NCBI GenBank assembly: GCA_013350335.1
Contig: CM023539.1
Location: 17,200,223-17,264,222 of the forward strand
From: Chimonanthus salicifolius
Lineage: Eukaryota > Streptophyta > Magnoliopsida > Laurales > Calycanthaceae
Direction: 5' to 3'
Length of the DNA stretch: 64,000 nt
Shown: positions 8,761 through 20,795 of the stretch, piece after piece
How positions within the stretch are numbered: the stretch's first letter is position 1
Layout: every line of letters begins with the position of its first letter
The notes under the pieces: generated by a model
Database searches by the model: none
Told to the model about the DNA's origin: nothing
What the model saw: the letters and a program-made list of their open reading frames with translations, nothing else
Translations under genes and position numbers: made by a program

Positions 8761-10925
8761 TGTAACGCCCCACCCTTTTCCAACCTTCCAAAAATCAGAG
8801 TCTATTTTTTTTTTTATAAATAAAGTCAAGTGTAAAAACGCGGACAACGTCACGACGCGAGCTAAGGATCGGACTTCCGAAGTCCGACCCTTAACTGGCC
8901 ACCAATGTGAGCATGGACTAAACCCATGATAACAATCCACACATGGAATTAATTAAGTCATGCGGAATAAACTAGACCAATTGCGGAAATAAACTGAATG
9001 GATAGCAAGTACAAGTCTCCCATTAAAACTAGTTAATCCAAATATCCATTATGAAAGTATAAAGAAACCATAGCAAAGTTACTAGCTATTACATGTCCAT
9101 AAATTGTAATTCAAATGACAGTAAAATATAAATCCATTCCAACACTCAAGCGCTTAAGCTTGGCTCCCCTCCTGGTCCTCGACCTTCTCTTTCCCTTTTG
9201 CTTTTCCTGCATTATCCTTTAAGGATAGAATTAGGGCACTAGATCAAAGCGCCCAATAGGTTTTCCGATCAAGGTTACCACATGGTTAGTATATAAAACA
9301 TGCATATATCATAGTATATGATCAAAAAAAATCTAAAATCAATGCTATGTATGTAAGTACAAATGTAATGAATGCCACCCATCACAAGTATACATAGCTA
9401 TCACTTGACGGGATTCTCACGTCAAGGTAATCCAGAGTACTCCACATTTCCTCTGAATAAAACTCTCATGTCAAGGTAAGCCAGGGTACTCCACATTTCC
9501 TCTGTATAGAGCTCTTATGTCAAGATAATCCAGAGTACTCCTCATTTCCTCTGAATAGGACTCTCATCATTAAGTTATTCCATAATCATCATCCCATGCC
9601 ATGCATGAGATGTCAATGTATATATGTCATTCGTAAATATATCTCATCATTCAAAACCAATTTGAAACATAAAACAATAACAATATATCTCATAAAAACA
9701 TGATAAACCAAATATAACAGTGGTTACAAGAAGGTAGGAAACCTACGGAAACTTCGCTTAAGTGTCCATTCCTTTTTAAGCTTCACCCGATCACGACTCG
9801 CACGCCGTTCAACTTCCGTTTCCTTGTTTATACAACAGCAAGTTAATACTTAATCTTCTTGATTTCTAATCAAGTTTAGATCCCATAAACCATCTTGTGG
9901 GGTTCGGCCATACCCATGGCCGAACCTCACCCACTATAATTTGATCTCTATTTTTATTTAATCCTCATTAAAACATCTCATATTACAAACATACCTTGGT
10001 AGGGTTCGGCCAGACAACATGGTCGAACCATACCACTTTGGTTTGACCCCTCTTTCAAGTCCTTTGATCAATCCCTTCATATTTATCATTTGACTTGTAT
10101 TTACAATTTTGCCATTGGCCTAACCAATGCTTAATTTTGCTTCATAGTCAAAGCCCATATGACCAAACCACCTTAGTGGGGTTCGGCCATATTACTTGAC
10201 CGAACCTCACCAATCCAAATTTGGTCTCTTAATCCTTTATAATTAGGACTAACTACTCGTCTATCGATGTGATTAACTAGCCCTTAATTTTCCATCATTT
10301 CCTTGGTTCCAATCATCACTTTCATCCACCAAAACTACTCCATGGTGTTCTTTTATCCATTATACCTCATCATAAAGTCATAACTTAGACCCTTTAAAAC
10401 ATTGCAAAACAATCAACAACTTTTAATCATATACTTGAATCCAAATACCCATTTAATGGTCCATGGGGTTCGGCCATACACATGGCCGAACCCAATGGTT
10501 CCCTTGGTTCAATGATTCCATCATATGTACATACTTTAGGCTTAACACTTTCAGTCATAAGAACCATATGGTTCAGCCATCCCATGGCCGACCCAAGATA
10601 TTGAACTTTTCTTCATTACATGGTATGGATTTTATCCCTTAAAAACCATAAACTCACCATAAGCTTGACAACTCCTTTCATGGGGTTCGGCCATCCCAAG
10701 TGGCCGAACCCTATGACCCATGATTTGGACCTTTTTAACTTACATCTTATGTTCATTAAAAACATGTAAAAATCACCATAGTATTGCATGGTTTTTACCC
10801 TTCAAAAACCTATCCAAATACCCAACTAACTTCATGTGGTTCGGCCATCTAAAGTGGCCGAACCCATTAGTCCATTTTTATCATTTTAAACCACCTTTAC
10901 CCAAGGTTTAAACCCTTGATGAATT
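8761..10925 (-). repeat. Element A 5' LTR, 3' (U5-side) portion
   Basis: Starts TGTAACGCCCC, the complement of the LTR end, next to the primer-binding site. It is closely similar to solo LTR 1 in reverse: the AAGCTTGGCTCCCCTCC block near 9160, the CTTGACGGG...ACGTCAAG hairpin near 9403, CATGCCATGCATGAGA near 9597 and hairpins from 9898. It is interrupted at 10925 by solo LTR 2 and continues at 15183. Confidence 0.93.
9898..10925. repeat. TTCGGCCAT hairpin array in the element A 5' LTR
   Basis: Reverse-orientation counterpart of the solo LTR 1 array. Paired arms lie at about 9901, 10004, 10180, 10468, 10569, 10684 and 10838, several with C-to-T changes (TTCAGCCAT, GGTCGAACC). The insertion of solo LTR 2 fell inside one of these modules. 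Confidence 0.8.
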
Positions 10926-12404
10926 TGTAATAGCCCGAATTTTTGAAGCAATATATATTGGACATTTAATTATTTTAATTTGGAATTCGATGTGATGAAA
11001 ATGTCAAATGGATCAACTTTGGGACAAGGGTCCAAGAGTGGCCCAATTGGGCCACAAATTGGATGAAATCCATTCAATGGGTCAATGAGAAGTAATTGGG
11101 TCAAATATAGTCAATTTGAGTACAAAGTGGGCCCGATCACCATGTGGGACCCAATGGATCAAAATTGATCAAAACTCTAAGGTAAAGGGGTAGAAAATAA
11201 TCGGTTGGGCCGTGGGCCCAATGGTGGGCCAATTAATTTAAAAAGGGTGATTTGGAATTAAAACCCCTAAGTTAGTAATGAAATGAAATGGTATGACCAA
11301 ATGGGGCCCACCACCACCTCACCAATTGAGGTGGCGTGTGGACCAAGGAAAAAGTGGGACCAACCATCATGGTTGACTTGGTCAACCTATGGATAAATTT
11401 AAGAAGACTAAGGTGGATTAAGGTAAATTAAATTGATTAAAATTATTGTAAAATTATCTAAGTTAAAATCAATGGAATGAAAATAACATGGCCAAGTGGG
11501 GCCCACCTCCACCTCATCAAGTGAGGTGGCGGGTGGGGTAGGTATAGGTGGGGACCGTCCACCATGGTTGACTTGGTCAACCATGGGTGGATTTATTAGA
11601 TAGATAATTTAATGGAATTAAATTGGATGGAAATTAATTAACCTAAGTGAGGACTTAACTTAATTAATTAGGTTGATTAATTAGGGTCAACATAAACAAG
11701 TCAAAGAGAACTTGGGAGCCATGCTTGGTAGTTGGGTCTCAACCACCACCACCAAAGTCAAGCTAGCCCATGCTTGGTGGGTGGGGAAGTTAATGTTGAG
11801 TGAAGGCCACTCCAGCCATCTCCATCTCATTTCAAACTAACCCATTTCACTCTAGCCCTCCTCACACATCAAAAAAAAAAAACCGTCCCCCACCTTGCAA
11901 AGGAAAAGAGAAGAAAACTTAGAAGAAGAAGAGAGAAAAAAGAGAAGGAGAGAGCAAGCCTTGGTCCATCCCCTCAAGATCAAAAGCTAACATCTTGTTT
12001 TCCATCACCTTCCCCTCTCCCTCTCTCAATCTAACCCCATCTACATAGCCGATCCAAGCATATCTCACCATTGATCAAGCTCATCTTGACCGTCCATCAA
12101 GGAGAAGAAGAGAAGAGAAGGCTAAGGAAAGCCCAAAAGCAAAGAAGGACCGGAGGAGTCGTCGGGTGGTAAGATTTCTTAAAACAAGAGTTTCTTTTTT
12201 TTAGGATATCGAATCCATTTCTTAGACTAAATATGGCCAAAAAAAAAAACATTGTGGGCCATGGATCTAAGATCCATCAAAAGGAAGGATAAGAAATGGA
12301 TAAAAATGGAGGAATGGATTAAGAAAAAGATGAAATGGAAAAATGGAATTTTTAAGTCTTTATTAAGCATAGGAAAATGGGATTTTAATGGATTAATGGG
12401 ACAT

Positions 12405-13725
12405 AGGGTTCGGCCATGTAGCATGGCCGAACCCCATGGTCAATGTTGGATGATTTTAATTAGGGTTTGAAGGTTTAAAATTATGGAGAATGATTAATGG
12501 TTTTATGAGGATTTCAAGATTTTAAAATGATTAAAAGTTGATAAATTTTAAGAGGTTTTAAATAAGGAAATTTCATGAAAATATGGATGATCTTTCATGG
12601 CCTTGAAAGGCATAGAATGGAATGAATGGATGACCATAGGATTCGGCCATGTAGCATGGCCGAACCCCATGGTGAATAATGAGTAATTTATTAAGATTAT
12701 TGGGTTTAAAGATAATAGAGAAAAATGATAGATTTAAATGGATTTATTGAGTATAGAATGTGATGTTTAGATGGAATGAAAATGGTGATGTAAATGGATG
12801 ATTTAATTCAAATGGAGGTATGATATTTTAAAAGAAATCATGGACTATAGGGTTCGGCCATACAAGGTGGCCGAACCCCATGGTTAGTGATCTATGGGGG
12901 TTAGGGCTCTCAGATGCTTAATGGTTAATGTTTTTCTAAAGTTTGAAAATTAGGAGTATAATATGTGATTTTCAAATGGGTATTAAAGGATGGAAGTGGT
13001 GGATTAAACATTTTTGAATCATGGAGATAATGAGGAAATGATGGATGGTGTAAGTGGACTTTAAATGTGATTAAAGATCCAAGGTAAAAATGAGGGAAAA
13101 ACATCATGGGTTCGGCCATGGAGTACGGCCGAACCCATGACCCTTGTTTTTAGGTCAATTATGGCTAAGTTATGGTTTATACATGTGGTTAAGCAAATGG
13201 AAATTTGGGTAAGAAAATGGTAAAATTTAAAAGGGTTTACAAAGTGTATGGCATGGATTTTTAAAGGGCTGAAATGAATGAAGGTTAATGGTTTTAAAAA
13301 TGGATTATTTATGGGACCATGTAATGTTTAAAATAGGATGAAAAATAAGGTTTTAAATGAATGATTTAAATTCCATTAGAGATAGGATTGAAGGGAGGGA
13401 AATGGACCCAAGAAAATGAAGATAGGGTACCATGGGTTCGGACATGGTGTATGGCCGAACCCATGATCCCTTGGTGGGCCACCTTTAGGGCCAAAATGTG
13501 AAAGGACATATGGGGTTAAATATTTTTCAAAATTAAACAATAGGTGGCTGATTTTGATATGTTATGTAATTATAAATGGGTCTAAGTTATGGATGAAATT
13601 TAGACTTAAAATAGACATAAGTGGGTGAATGATTAACCATAGAGGAGAGAGTGGCAAAATGGTAATTATTAGCCACTTTGAAGAACCATGGGTTCGGCCA
13701 TGGTACATGGCCGAACCCTATGTGG
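12405..13725. repeat. TTCGGCCAT hairpin array in solo LTR 2
   Basis: Six modules at about 12409, 12641, 12851, 13110, 13434 and 13691, each GGTTCGGCCAT, a short loop (for example GTAGC) and ATGGCCGAACC, usually followed by CCATGG. Spacing is 210-325 bp, wider than in solo LTR 1. Confidence 0.85.
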
Positions 13726-14283
13726 ATGAGACATGAAATTGAATGCATTATGAATGATTAATTGGAACGGATAGTTGCTGCGTTTAGGTTCGCAAATTTG
13801 AGTATTTAAATGGCCAAAGAAATTGGATTTATGTATGTGTTTTAACCAATGGATAATGGACTAAGTTAAGGGCTGATTTTTGATAAAATGGTAACATAAT
13901 TAATGGCCATCAATGGGTCTAAGTAGATGGATCAATTATGAACTTAATCATGGATAACATATGGACTAATTCGGTAAATGTAATAAGGTTTCGGACGTCG
14001 CAAACGGTACGCGATCGGCGACCGGATTATCGAACGGAAAACATAACGGAATGCTACATGGTATTCGGTAGGATTCCTACCTTTTTGTAAGCGATGGATA
14101 TGTGATGGTATTTTAAATTATTTTGATTTGGCTTATGATGGATTTATGATTATGATTTATCTTATGATGAGTTTTAAGTTATGAATCATATGGATTATAT
14201 TTTAATATTATGCATTATATGGCTATGTATGATATGTTAAGTATATGGATTACATATATATTACATAGCATAATGCACTACAT

Positions 14284-14545
14284 CTCATGCATGGCATGGG
14301 CGGAAAAAAAAATAAACAAACCGGAGTCCATGCTCCGTCGGGGCGACCGAGAAGCAAACATGGGGATAGCTGAGAGGCTATAACCGGAGTCCATGCTCCG
14401 TCGGGGCAACCTAGAATCAAACATGGGGATAGTTCGATAACCGGAGTCCATGCTCCGTCGGGACGACCGAGAAGTAAACATGGGGACAATACATTGTATG
14501 ATCATACGGATGATGGGTGGGACACATGACATAGGCACCCATGGC
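14284..14545 (+). other. Hairpin cassette in solo LTR 2: three CGGAGTCCATGCTCCG units
   Basis: Between CTCATGCATGGCATGGG and GATGGGTGGGA, the unit CCGGAGTCCATGCTCCGTCG followed by GGGCGACC or GGGCAACC repeats at about 14322, 14382 and 14440. CGGAG pairs with CTCCG across TCCATG. The short intervals between units differ. Confidence 0.75.
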
Positions 14546-15182
14546 ATAGCATTCATCACATGCTTATTTTGTTATATGTTATTTTATAAGTATGTGTATT
14601 ATCACTAATCCATGTGCTAGCCCTACTCGGAGTCCTACTGGGCGCGTTGACTAACGCCCTACTTCTACCCTAGCTGATGACGCAGGGGATGGCAGAAGCG
14701 GTGGACATGACAGGAGCCAAGCTTAGGAGCTTGGGCAGCGCAGTATTAGTTTATTTACGTTTACATTTTGGAGATGTAATTTTAAAGTAACTTAGCTTGT
14801 CGGGTTGTATAAGTTTACATTTCTTGCGATGGTTTGGACGTTACTTATGGACGATTACATTTTTTGATATAAATATGAACATAGGGGCATTTTGGTAATT
14901 CAATGTTGTATCTTCCCTTCTATCTAAAAAAAAATCGGTAGGATAGACTCTATTATCATGTTCCGCAATAATTATAATCTGCAAGCTTACTTCCTACGCA
15001 TGAACCGCTCTCGTGGACTTAGTTCCGCGCACACGTGGGGTTGGCCAGTTAAGGGTCGGGCTTTACAAGCTCGACCTTAACTCGCGTCGTGGCGTCCGCG
15101 CCCTCTCTCATCCTTCTATTTCAAAAAAAAAAATAGACTCTAATTATCGGACTAAGCGGGTGAAAAAGGGCCGGGCATTACA

Positions 15183-16267
15183 GAATTAGGCCATTCCATG
15201 GCCAAATCATGACATTCAAATCCATGATTTAAAAACTCTTTCCACTTGCATCTTAGGTCTAATTAAAACATCTAAAACTGTCCATCATTTTGCATGGTTT
15301 TAACTTACAAAAACCATCAACATAACCATATTAGTTCATGTGGTTCGGCCATCCAAAGTGGCCGAACCCTATGGTCCATGTTTTCTATCTTTTTAAACAT
15401 CAATATTGATACTCTAAACCCTTGGTAGATTCGGTCATCCCATTGCCAAATCATGTTCCATTTGACCCACTTTATTATACAAAATTCCATGGAGTACTTA
15501 CCAATTCTCTAAGCCTTTCTTCTTGCCTTTGATCCTTGCTTTCTTCCTTCTTGCTCCCTTAGTTCTTAGCTGATTAGAAGCTTAAATCAATGGTGAAAAC
15601 ACCAAAGTATAATTAGGCCAAGGGAGTATGTTCTTGAGAGAGGGAGAGAGGTGAGAATTCTAAGGTTTTTGCAATGTAAAATTCGGTCAAGAGTGGTGGT
15701 GTATTCCTTTTGTTAAACAGCCCTTGGACCCCTCCTTACTCTTCATCAATCCTTGATCAAACCAAGGAGACATTTGGTGCCAACCAAGGCACCCCTTGAC
15801 ACTCCCAACGTTGGAGCTTTGGGTTTCCATATGAGATGGAAACCCTCCCAACATGGTCAACTCGACCCATTGGGTCCCCATTTAGCCCATGGATCTAATT
15901 TGACGCCATGACCCATTTATGGGTGGTTTAGCCATTTGCATGTGGTTTACACACTTGTATGAAGCCTACCCATTTATCATTCACCTCATTTCCAATCAAT
16001 TTAGCTTCACCATAATAAAATTGAGCTTACCCAATGGTCAAATAAGTCCACCATGACCCATTGGGTCCTTTGACCCAATTAACCATTTTGACCCAATTTG
16101 ATGTACATTACCCATTTACTTACATTTGATCCTTATAATATGTTCATAAGGTCTTAATTTGAACGATGGTCCCCACCATTTTCTCATTTACAATCACATC
16201 TTTTAATTTTACCATTCCAGTGGCATTTTCGTAAATATCAATATCTTTGAGAAAACGGGGTGTTACA
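15183..16267 (-). repeat. Element A 5' LTR, 5' (U3-side) portion
   Basis: Resumes with the GAATT duplication and ends GAAAACGGGGTGTTACA, complement of the LTR start. It matches solo LTR 1 from about 6470 back to 5073. Together with 8761-10925 it gives an LTR of about 3.2 kb, somewhat shorter than solo LTR 1, so it has internal deletions. No gene seen. Confidence 0.92.
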
Positions 16268-16286
16268 TCAACTACCACCATGAAAT
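16268..16286. other. 19-bp interval between element A and LTR G
   Basis: TCAACTACCACCATGAAAT lies between two LTR ends. The first five bases would be the target duplication of A, but the partner copy is outside the window. Confidence 0.5.
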
Positions 16287-19200
16287 TGTAACGCCCCGCC
16301 CTTTTTCACTTACATAAATCAGAGTATTTTTTTCTTTTTATAAGTATGAGAAGACGGGCCGTTACGATGCGAGTCAAGTCTGAGATTCCAAACCTGACCT
16401 TTGATTGGCCACCATTACGTGTGCGTGAATTAAGTCCACTAAAACATTTACACACGCTTATCTTATTGCTTGCGGAATAATTTATATGAATAAGATGTTA
16501 TTCATTCTCTTGTCATCATTAGGCAAGGAAAGCCAATCACTATAAATTTCGATAAAACTTAACGATTATTAAACCATAGCAAATAAGTTCTAAGGTGTCC
16601 CAAATAGTCTAAATTATTACAACCCAAAATGTAAATCCTCTGAATACAACATTAAAATCAAAACTAAGTAATTTAAACTTAAATCTTTCCAAGCTCCTAT
16701 GCGTGGCTCCTTTCCTGTCCCACGTCCTTTTCCTTAGCATTTCTTGTTCCATCATCTATAGGGTAGAAGTAGGGCATTAGTCAAAATGTCCAATAGGTAT
16801 TCCAATTAGGGTTAGGGTACACATAAGAGTAATGTTAGAATATCATAAATCAAGCGTTTATACATCATTAGTGGCATATTTGTAAAAACATCTTATAAAT
16901 AATAAAGCAATGCATTATGTCCATATCATAATCATGCTAACATAAGTGTCATATCATGGGAGTCAATGCCAAATGAAATCCCACCCAATGTCCATACCCA
17001 ATCACATCATAAATCAATCAATGGTTTCCTTGGCCAATTATGTCCACAGTGTTTGAAGCGACAACCACCAGGGCACTGTATACCCATCCACAAATTAACC
17101 GGGATTACCGATGGAGTGTGGACTCCTCCCTCTGCGCAGGGTTTCGGGATTGACTACTCAGGAGCTCTTTGGCCCAATCACACAGTACTTTTCTATCAAC
17201 GTGACGGGCCAAATCTGAACAGTTCGTATAGCTTCATATAAGTTAATCTCAAGCCCAAGTTATGTCCGGACCACTCAGAACTTGGCTTGTTGGTCATATG
17301 TGTTCCTTCCCATGCCATGCATGAGGTAATGTATGTAAGAATGTCATTTCATTTAAAATACATAATATCATTGAAAATTAACTCATGATCATATACAATT
17401 TATTTAGCCAATGCTTTAATCATATTTTGAATATAACAAGTGTCATATTATACTCCATAATGTTCTCAATGAGGTAGGAATCCTACCAATGTCCGATATA
17501 CTATCCTTTCTTGTCTTGAAATGATAACGCTAACGGTCGCGTGAAGCTAATCGCAATCCCTTTGCGAACCTCTTTACCTCATCAAATTCAAACATACATA
17601 TTAGTTTGATTTTCCATTTCAATTTCATCATCCCCATTCCCATCTAAGTTCCATGTTCATTTCTCAAAGCATTTATGCATCAGTAGTTCATAACCCGTTT
17701 AAGACCCTCAATGGGGTTTGGCCATACAACATGGCCGAACCTCATTCTTTGGTTTTGACCCTCATTTTAATCCTCATGTTATTTTAATCCATGTGAGACC
17801 CTCATTTTAATCCGCATGTTATTTTAATCCATGTGAGTCAATCATTCATTTCTTAATCTAATAATCTCAAGTTAGTCATTTAACCTTTAAACATACATAG
17901 GTCCATAAAAATCCTTCATGGGGTTCAGCCATACAACATGGCCGAACCCATTGTTCTTCCTTTTCACCTCCATTCCATCCTACAAGATAGGCAGAGGCTC
18001 TAGAGGAAAATCCAGAGTAAAACTTCTAATTCAGTCAACTGAATCATAAGATTCAGTCGGCTGAAACACAACCAAATACCATCTGTGTTTGGCCAGTATA
18101 CTTTCAATCGACTGAATCATAAGATTCAGTCGGCTGAAACACAACCTGATCTCATATGTGCTTGGCCAGTATACTTTCAATCGGCTGAAACACAACCAAA
18201 TCCCATACGTGCTTGGCCAGTATACTTTCAGTAGACTGAATCATGAGATTCGGTCGGCTGAAACACAACCAGATTCCATACGTGCTTGGCCAGTATACTT
18301 TCAGTCGACTGAATAATAAGATTCACTCGGCTGAAACACAACCAGATCCCATGTTTGCTTGGCCAGTGTACTTTCAGTAGATTGAATCATAAGATTCAGT
18401 TGGTTGAAAAACAACCAGATTCCATACGTGCTTGGCCAGTATACTTTCCATCGACTGAATCATAAGATTCAGTCAGCTGAAACACAACCAGATCCCATGT
18501 GTGCTTGGCCAGTATACTTTCAGTCGACTGAATCATAAGATTCACTCGGTTGAAACATAACCAGATCCCATGTGTGCTTTTCCAACTCCATGGCCTTATA
18601 ACAATTTTGGCCACTCTTTCCAACCAATCATGGAACCCATGGGTTTGGGCACACCATGGCCGAACCTATGGTTTTTTTAGATTAATCCCCATTTTACTAA
18701 GTCTAGACATACCTTCCTTCAATCTCCTTCTTTTCTTTTGGGCTTTCTCTTCTTCCTTAATTCTTCTTCTCCTTTCTTTGTTCTTCAAAGTCTTCAAGTG
18801 TATGGAGACAGAGATGGGAGAGAGAGGAGAGGAGTGGAGAGAAAAATCTTTGTTCAAGGGAGGAGGGGTCGGCCAAGGGGTTTGGAATGCCCTTTGGTTT
18901 GGGTTTTTATGTTAAAGTCTTAATCTCTTCCCTCCCTCTCATAATGTCTTGGTTTAACCAAGGAGGCCCTTAGTTTTACCAATGAGGCCCTTGGCTTCAC
19001 AAGGGTGGCTTCATGACCTTTGAGGTGAAGACCCTTGGGGTCCCAAGTGTCTAAGTACAATGTACTTAGACAAGACACCCCAACTTTTAATCTCCACCCT
19101 TGATCTTCCCTTAGATGAAATCCTAGCCTTCCATCTCATCCCTTCATCTTCTCAACTTAAGACAAAACCTTAATTCAAGACTTAAATCAAAAGTGGTTGA

Positions 19201-19293
19201 CCAAGTCAACCCATTTCATGGTCGACCATGCATGCGGTGACTTGGTCACCACATGACACTTGGGTACCACTTTGGCCATGTCACTTGGTATGT
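16287..19293 (-). repeat. Truncated LTR G (minus)
   Basis: Starts TGTAACGCCCCGCCC (complement of an LTR end) and shows U5, GCCCAATAGG, CATGCCATGCATGAGG (about 17310) and hairpin blocks in reverse order: GGTTTGGCCATACAACATGG near 17715 and GGTTCAGCCAT near 17922. It carries a private tandem array at 18032-18578. It stops at 19293 against LTR H without an LTR start, so about 0.4 kb of U3 is missing. No ORF of note; the translated stretches are non-coding repeats. Confidence 0.85.
18032..18578. repeat. 73-bp tandem array inside LTR G
   Basis: About seven imperfect units, each with CAGTCGACTG, then CTGAATCATAAGATTCAG (a perfect 7-bp stem with loop ATAA), CAGTCGGCTGAAACACAACC and TGCTTGGCCAGTATACTTT. 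One unit (about 18173-18225) has lost the first palindrome. Not seen in the other LTRs of the window. Confidence 0.9.
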
Positions 19294-20795
19294 TGTAACA
19301 TCCCGGATTTTCAAATGCATTATTATATTGGATATTATCTATTTTAATTGTTAAATTTAAGATTTTTGGATGGAATGAATGTTAGATGGGTAAGAATTGG
19401 GTCAATAGCCCAATTATGACCCAACGGGTCATGGATAGAGTTTGAATGAAAAATAAGTGGGTAAGTGTAATGAAATGGGTCAATTACCCAATTGGGACCA
19501 ATGGCTCAAAGTGAATGGATTTTGGGAAGTAAATGGGTACGGAATTAATTTAATTGGGTCATGTACCCAATTAAGACCCAAGACATGGGATCAACCTCAT
19601 CAAGTGAGGTGGCATGTGTATGAGGTGGCATGTAAGTGGCATGGCCAAGTGGGACCCAAATCCACCTCATCATGTGAGGTGGCAAATGATTTAATGCACA
19701 TGCATGGTCGGCTAACCATGGGTGAGTTCGAAAGGGTTAAGTAAAGAGAGTTGAGTTAATGAATTATTTAATTATGGAATAAATTCAAGTCCTGAGTTAA
19801 GAATTGCATGGGAAAGACCAAGCCCCAAGTGTAAGCCATGTGTCTCCTTGGTTGGGACACATGGGAAAGACCAAGCCCCAAGTGTAAGCCATGTGAACGG
19901 CAAACCCTAAGTGTAAGCCATGTGAAAGACAAGCCCCAAGTGTAAGCCATGTGTCTCCTTGGTTGGGACACATGGGAAAGACCAAGCCCCAAGTGTAAGC
20001 CATGTGAAAGACAAGCCCCAAGTGTAAGCCATGTGTCTTCTTGGTTGACCAAAGGACACATGGGAAAGACCACACCTTAGTGTGGGTGGTTGGGAGGCTA
20101 GGGCTAGACAAAAGACAACCACCAAAACCCTCCTTGGCCAATCCTCTCTTGGAGACAAAAGAGATTGAGTTTCATCTCATCCTCTCCCTCCCTCTTGAGC
20201 AAAAGAATCCTATCTCTCATCTCTCTCCCTCTCTCAATTAATAACGGTGGCCAAATGCTCCATTGAAGATCAAGGAGGCTTTCAATCTCTCTCCCTCCCA
20301 TTTCGGCTCTAGACTTGGAGGAAGAACAAGGACTAAGGAAGGAGAAGGACGGAGGAGCAAGATCAGACCTAAAGAAGCGGAGGAGACGCGGAATAGGTAT
20401 GTAATGTTTAACGAGTGTTATTGATTAAAAAGAAGCTAAGGGAACCATGGTTTCGACTATGGAATGGCCGAAACCATGGGGTTCCATACTGGATTGAAAA
20501 GATTGGCCAAAGTGTTATGGGCCATAGAATGTTAAAAAAAAACCCATCCAAGTAGATGGTTGAGCGTTTGGAACGAAAAGAAAAGACCCTAACCTTGTTG
20601 GTGGGTAAGATAAGTTGTATAAATGAGTTGTGATAATAAGGACTATATTTATACATGATTAATGGATGACATTATATATGTTGAATATACGAAATAAATT
20701 TCATAAGGAAAGGACAAGCCAAACATCAAATAAAATGAGGACTGATTTCGGATGACACTGTCGGCGGACGGGTATCACCGTCCGCAGACGGGTCT
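19294..20795 (+). repeat. LTR H, 5' portion (same family as element B)
   Basis: Starts TGTAACATCCCGGATTTTC and parallels the start of the B LTRs (GCATTATTATATTGGAT, then CCAATGGG and CACCTCATCAAGTGAGG blocks). It includes the tandem array 19796-20065, a CT-rich region 20170-20300, GTATGT-like sequence at 20397, and the start of the GTCCGCGGACGG satellite at about 20755. It is interrupted by solo LTR 3 at 20796. Confidence 0.9.
19796..20065. repeat. Higher-order tandem repeat in LTR H
   Basis: Built from AAGCCCCAAGTGTAAGCCAT, recurring about six times, joined alternately by GTGTCTCCTTGGTTGGGACA plus CATGGGAAAGACC or by the short GTGAAAGAC. In B the same site has only one copy (27837-27884), so the expansion is specific to H. 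The open frames through it are a by-product of the repeat. Confidence 0.85.

Larger units (their letters stand above)
10926..15182 (+). mobile_element. Solo LTR 2 with target duplication GAATT
   Basis: Begins TGTAATAGCCCG and ends GGGCCGGGCATTACA, with GAATT at 10921-10925 and 15183-15187. Length 4257 bp, no internal region. It is a different subfamily from A. Landmarks: GGTTGACTTGGTCAACC near 11370 and 11566, CT-rich tract near 12000-12030, GTAAGA at 12169, hairpin array 12405-13725, cassette 14284-14545, GGGCGCGTTGACTAACGCCC near 14640, GCAGG at 14682, U5 stem-loop region 14990-15110. Confidence 0.95.
1..16267 (-). mobile_element. Element A: decayed Ty3/gypsy Tekay-type chromovirus, split by two solo LTRs
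   Basis: Reading on the minus strand from right to left, the order is 5' LTR (16267-8761), primer-binding site (8758-8747), leader, Cys-rich ORF, gag, protease, RT, RNase H, integrase with chromodomain, polypurine tract and 3' LTR (180-1, cut by the window edge). Domain order and the C-terminal chromodomain place it in the chromoviruses, and the chromodomain resembles the Tekay/Del clade. Solo LTRs at 5073-8669 (in the leader) and 10926-15182 (in the 5' LTR) inserted later. All coding regions carry stops or frameshifts, so it cannot be autonomous. The distal target duplication lies outside the window. The right flank begins TCAAC. Confidence 0.9.

Noticed and set aside
14250..14559. Overlapping minus-strand frames of 79 and 93 codons with repeated RRSMDSGY- or RPDGAWTPV-like peptide
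   Set aside because: These are translations of the repeated CGGAGTCCATGCTCCG hairpin units in solo LTR 2, not a coding gene. Similar frames recur wherever the cassette occurs.
18032..18578. CRISPR-like array of spaced palindromic repeats
   Set aside because: Units are contiguous tandem repeats without unique spacers, inside a plant LTR, with no cas genes. The TTCGGCCAT arrays also have irregular spacing and no cas context.
19768..20158. Long overlapping frames with GLHLGLVFHMAYTWGL-like repeats
   Set aside because: All three minus-strand frames stay open because the unit is a tandem repeat. No domain, and the expansion is absent from the sister LTRs.
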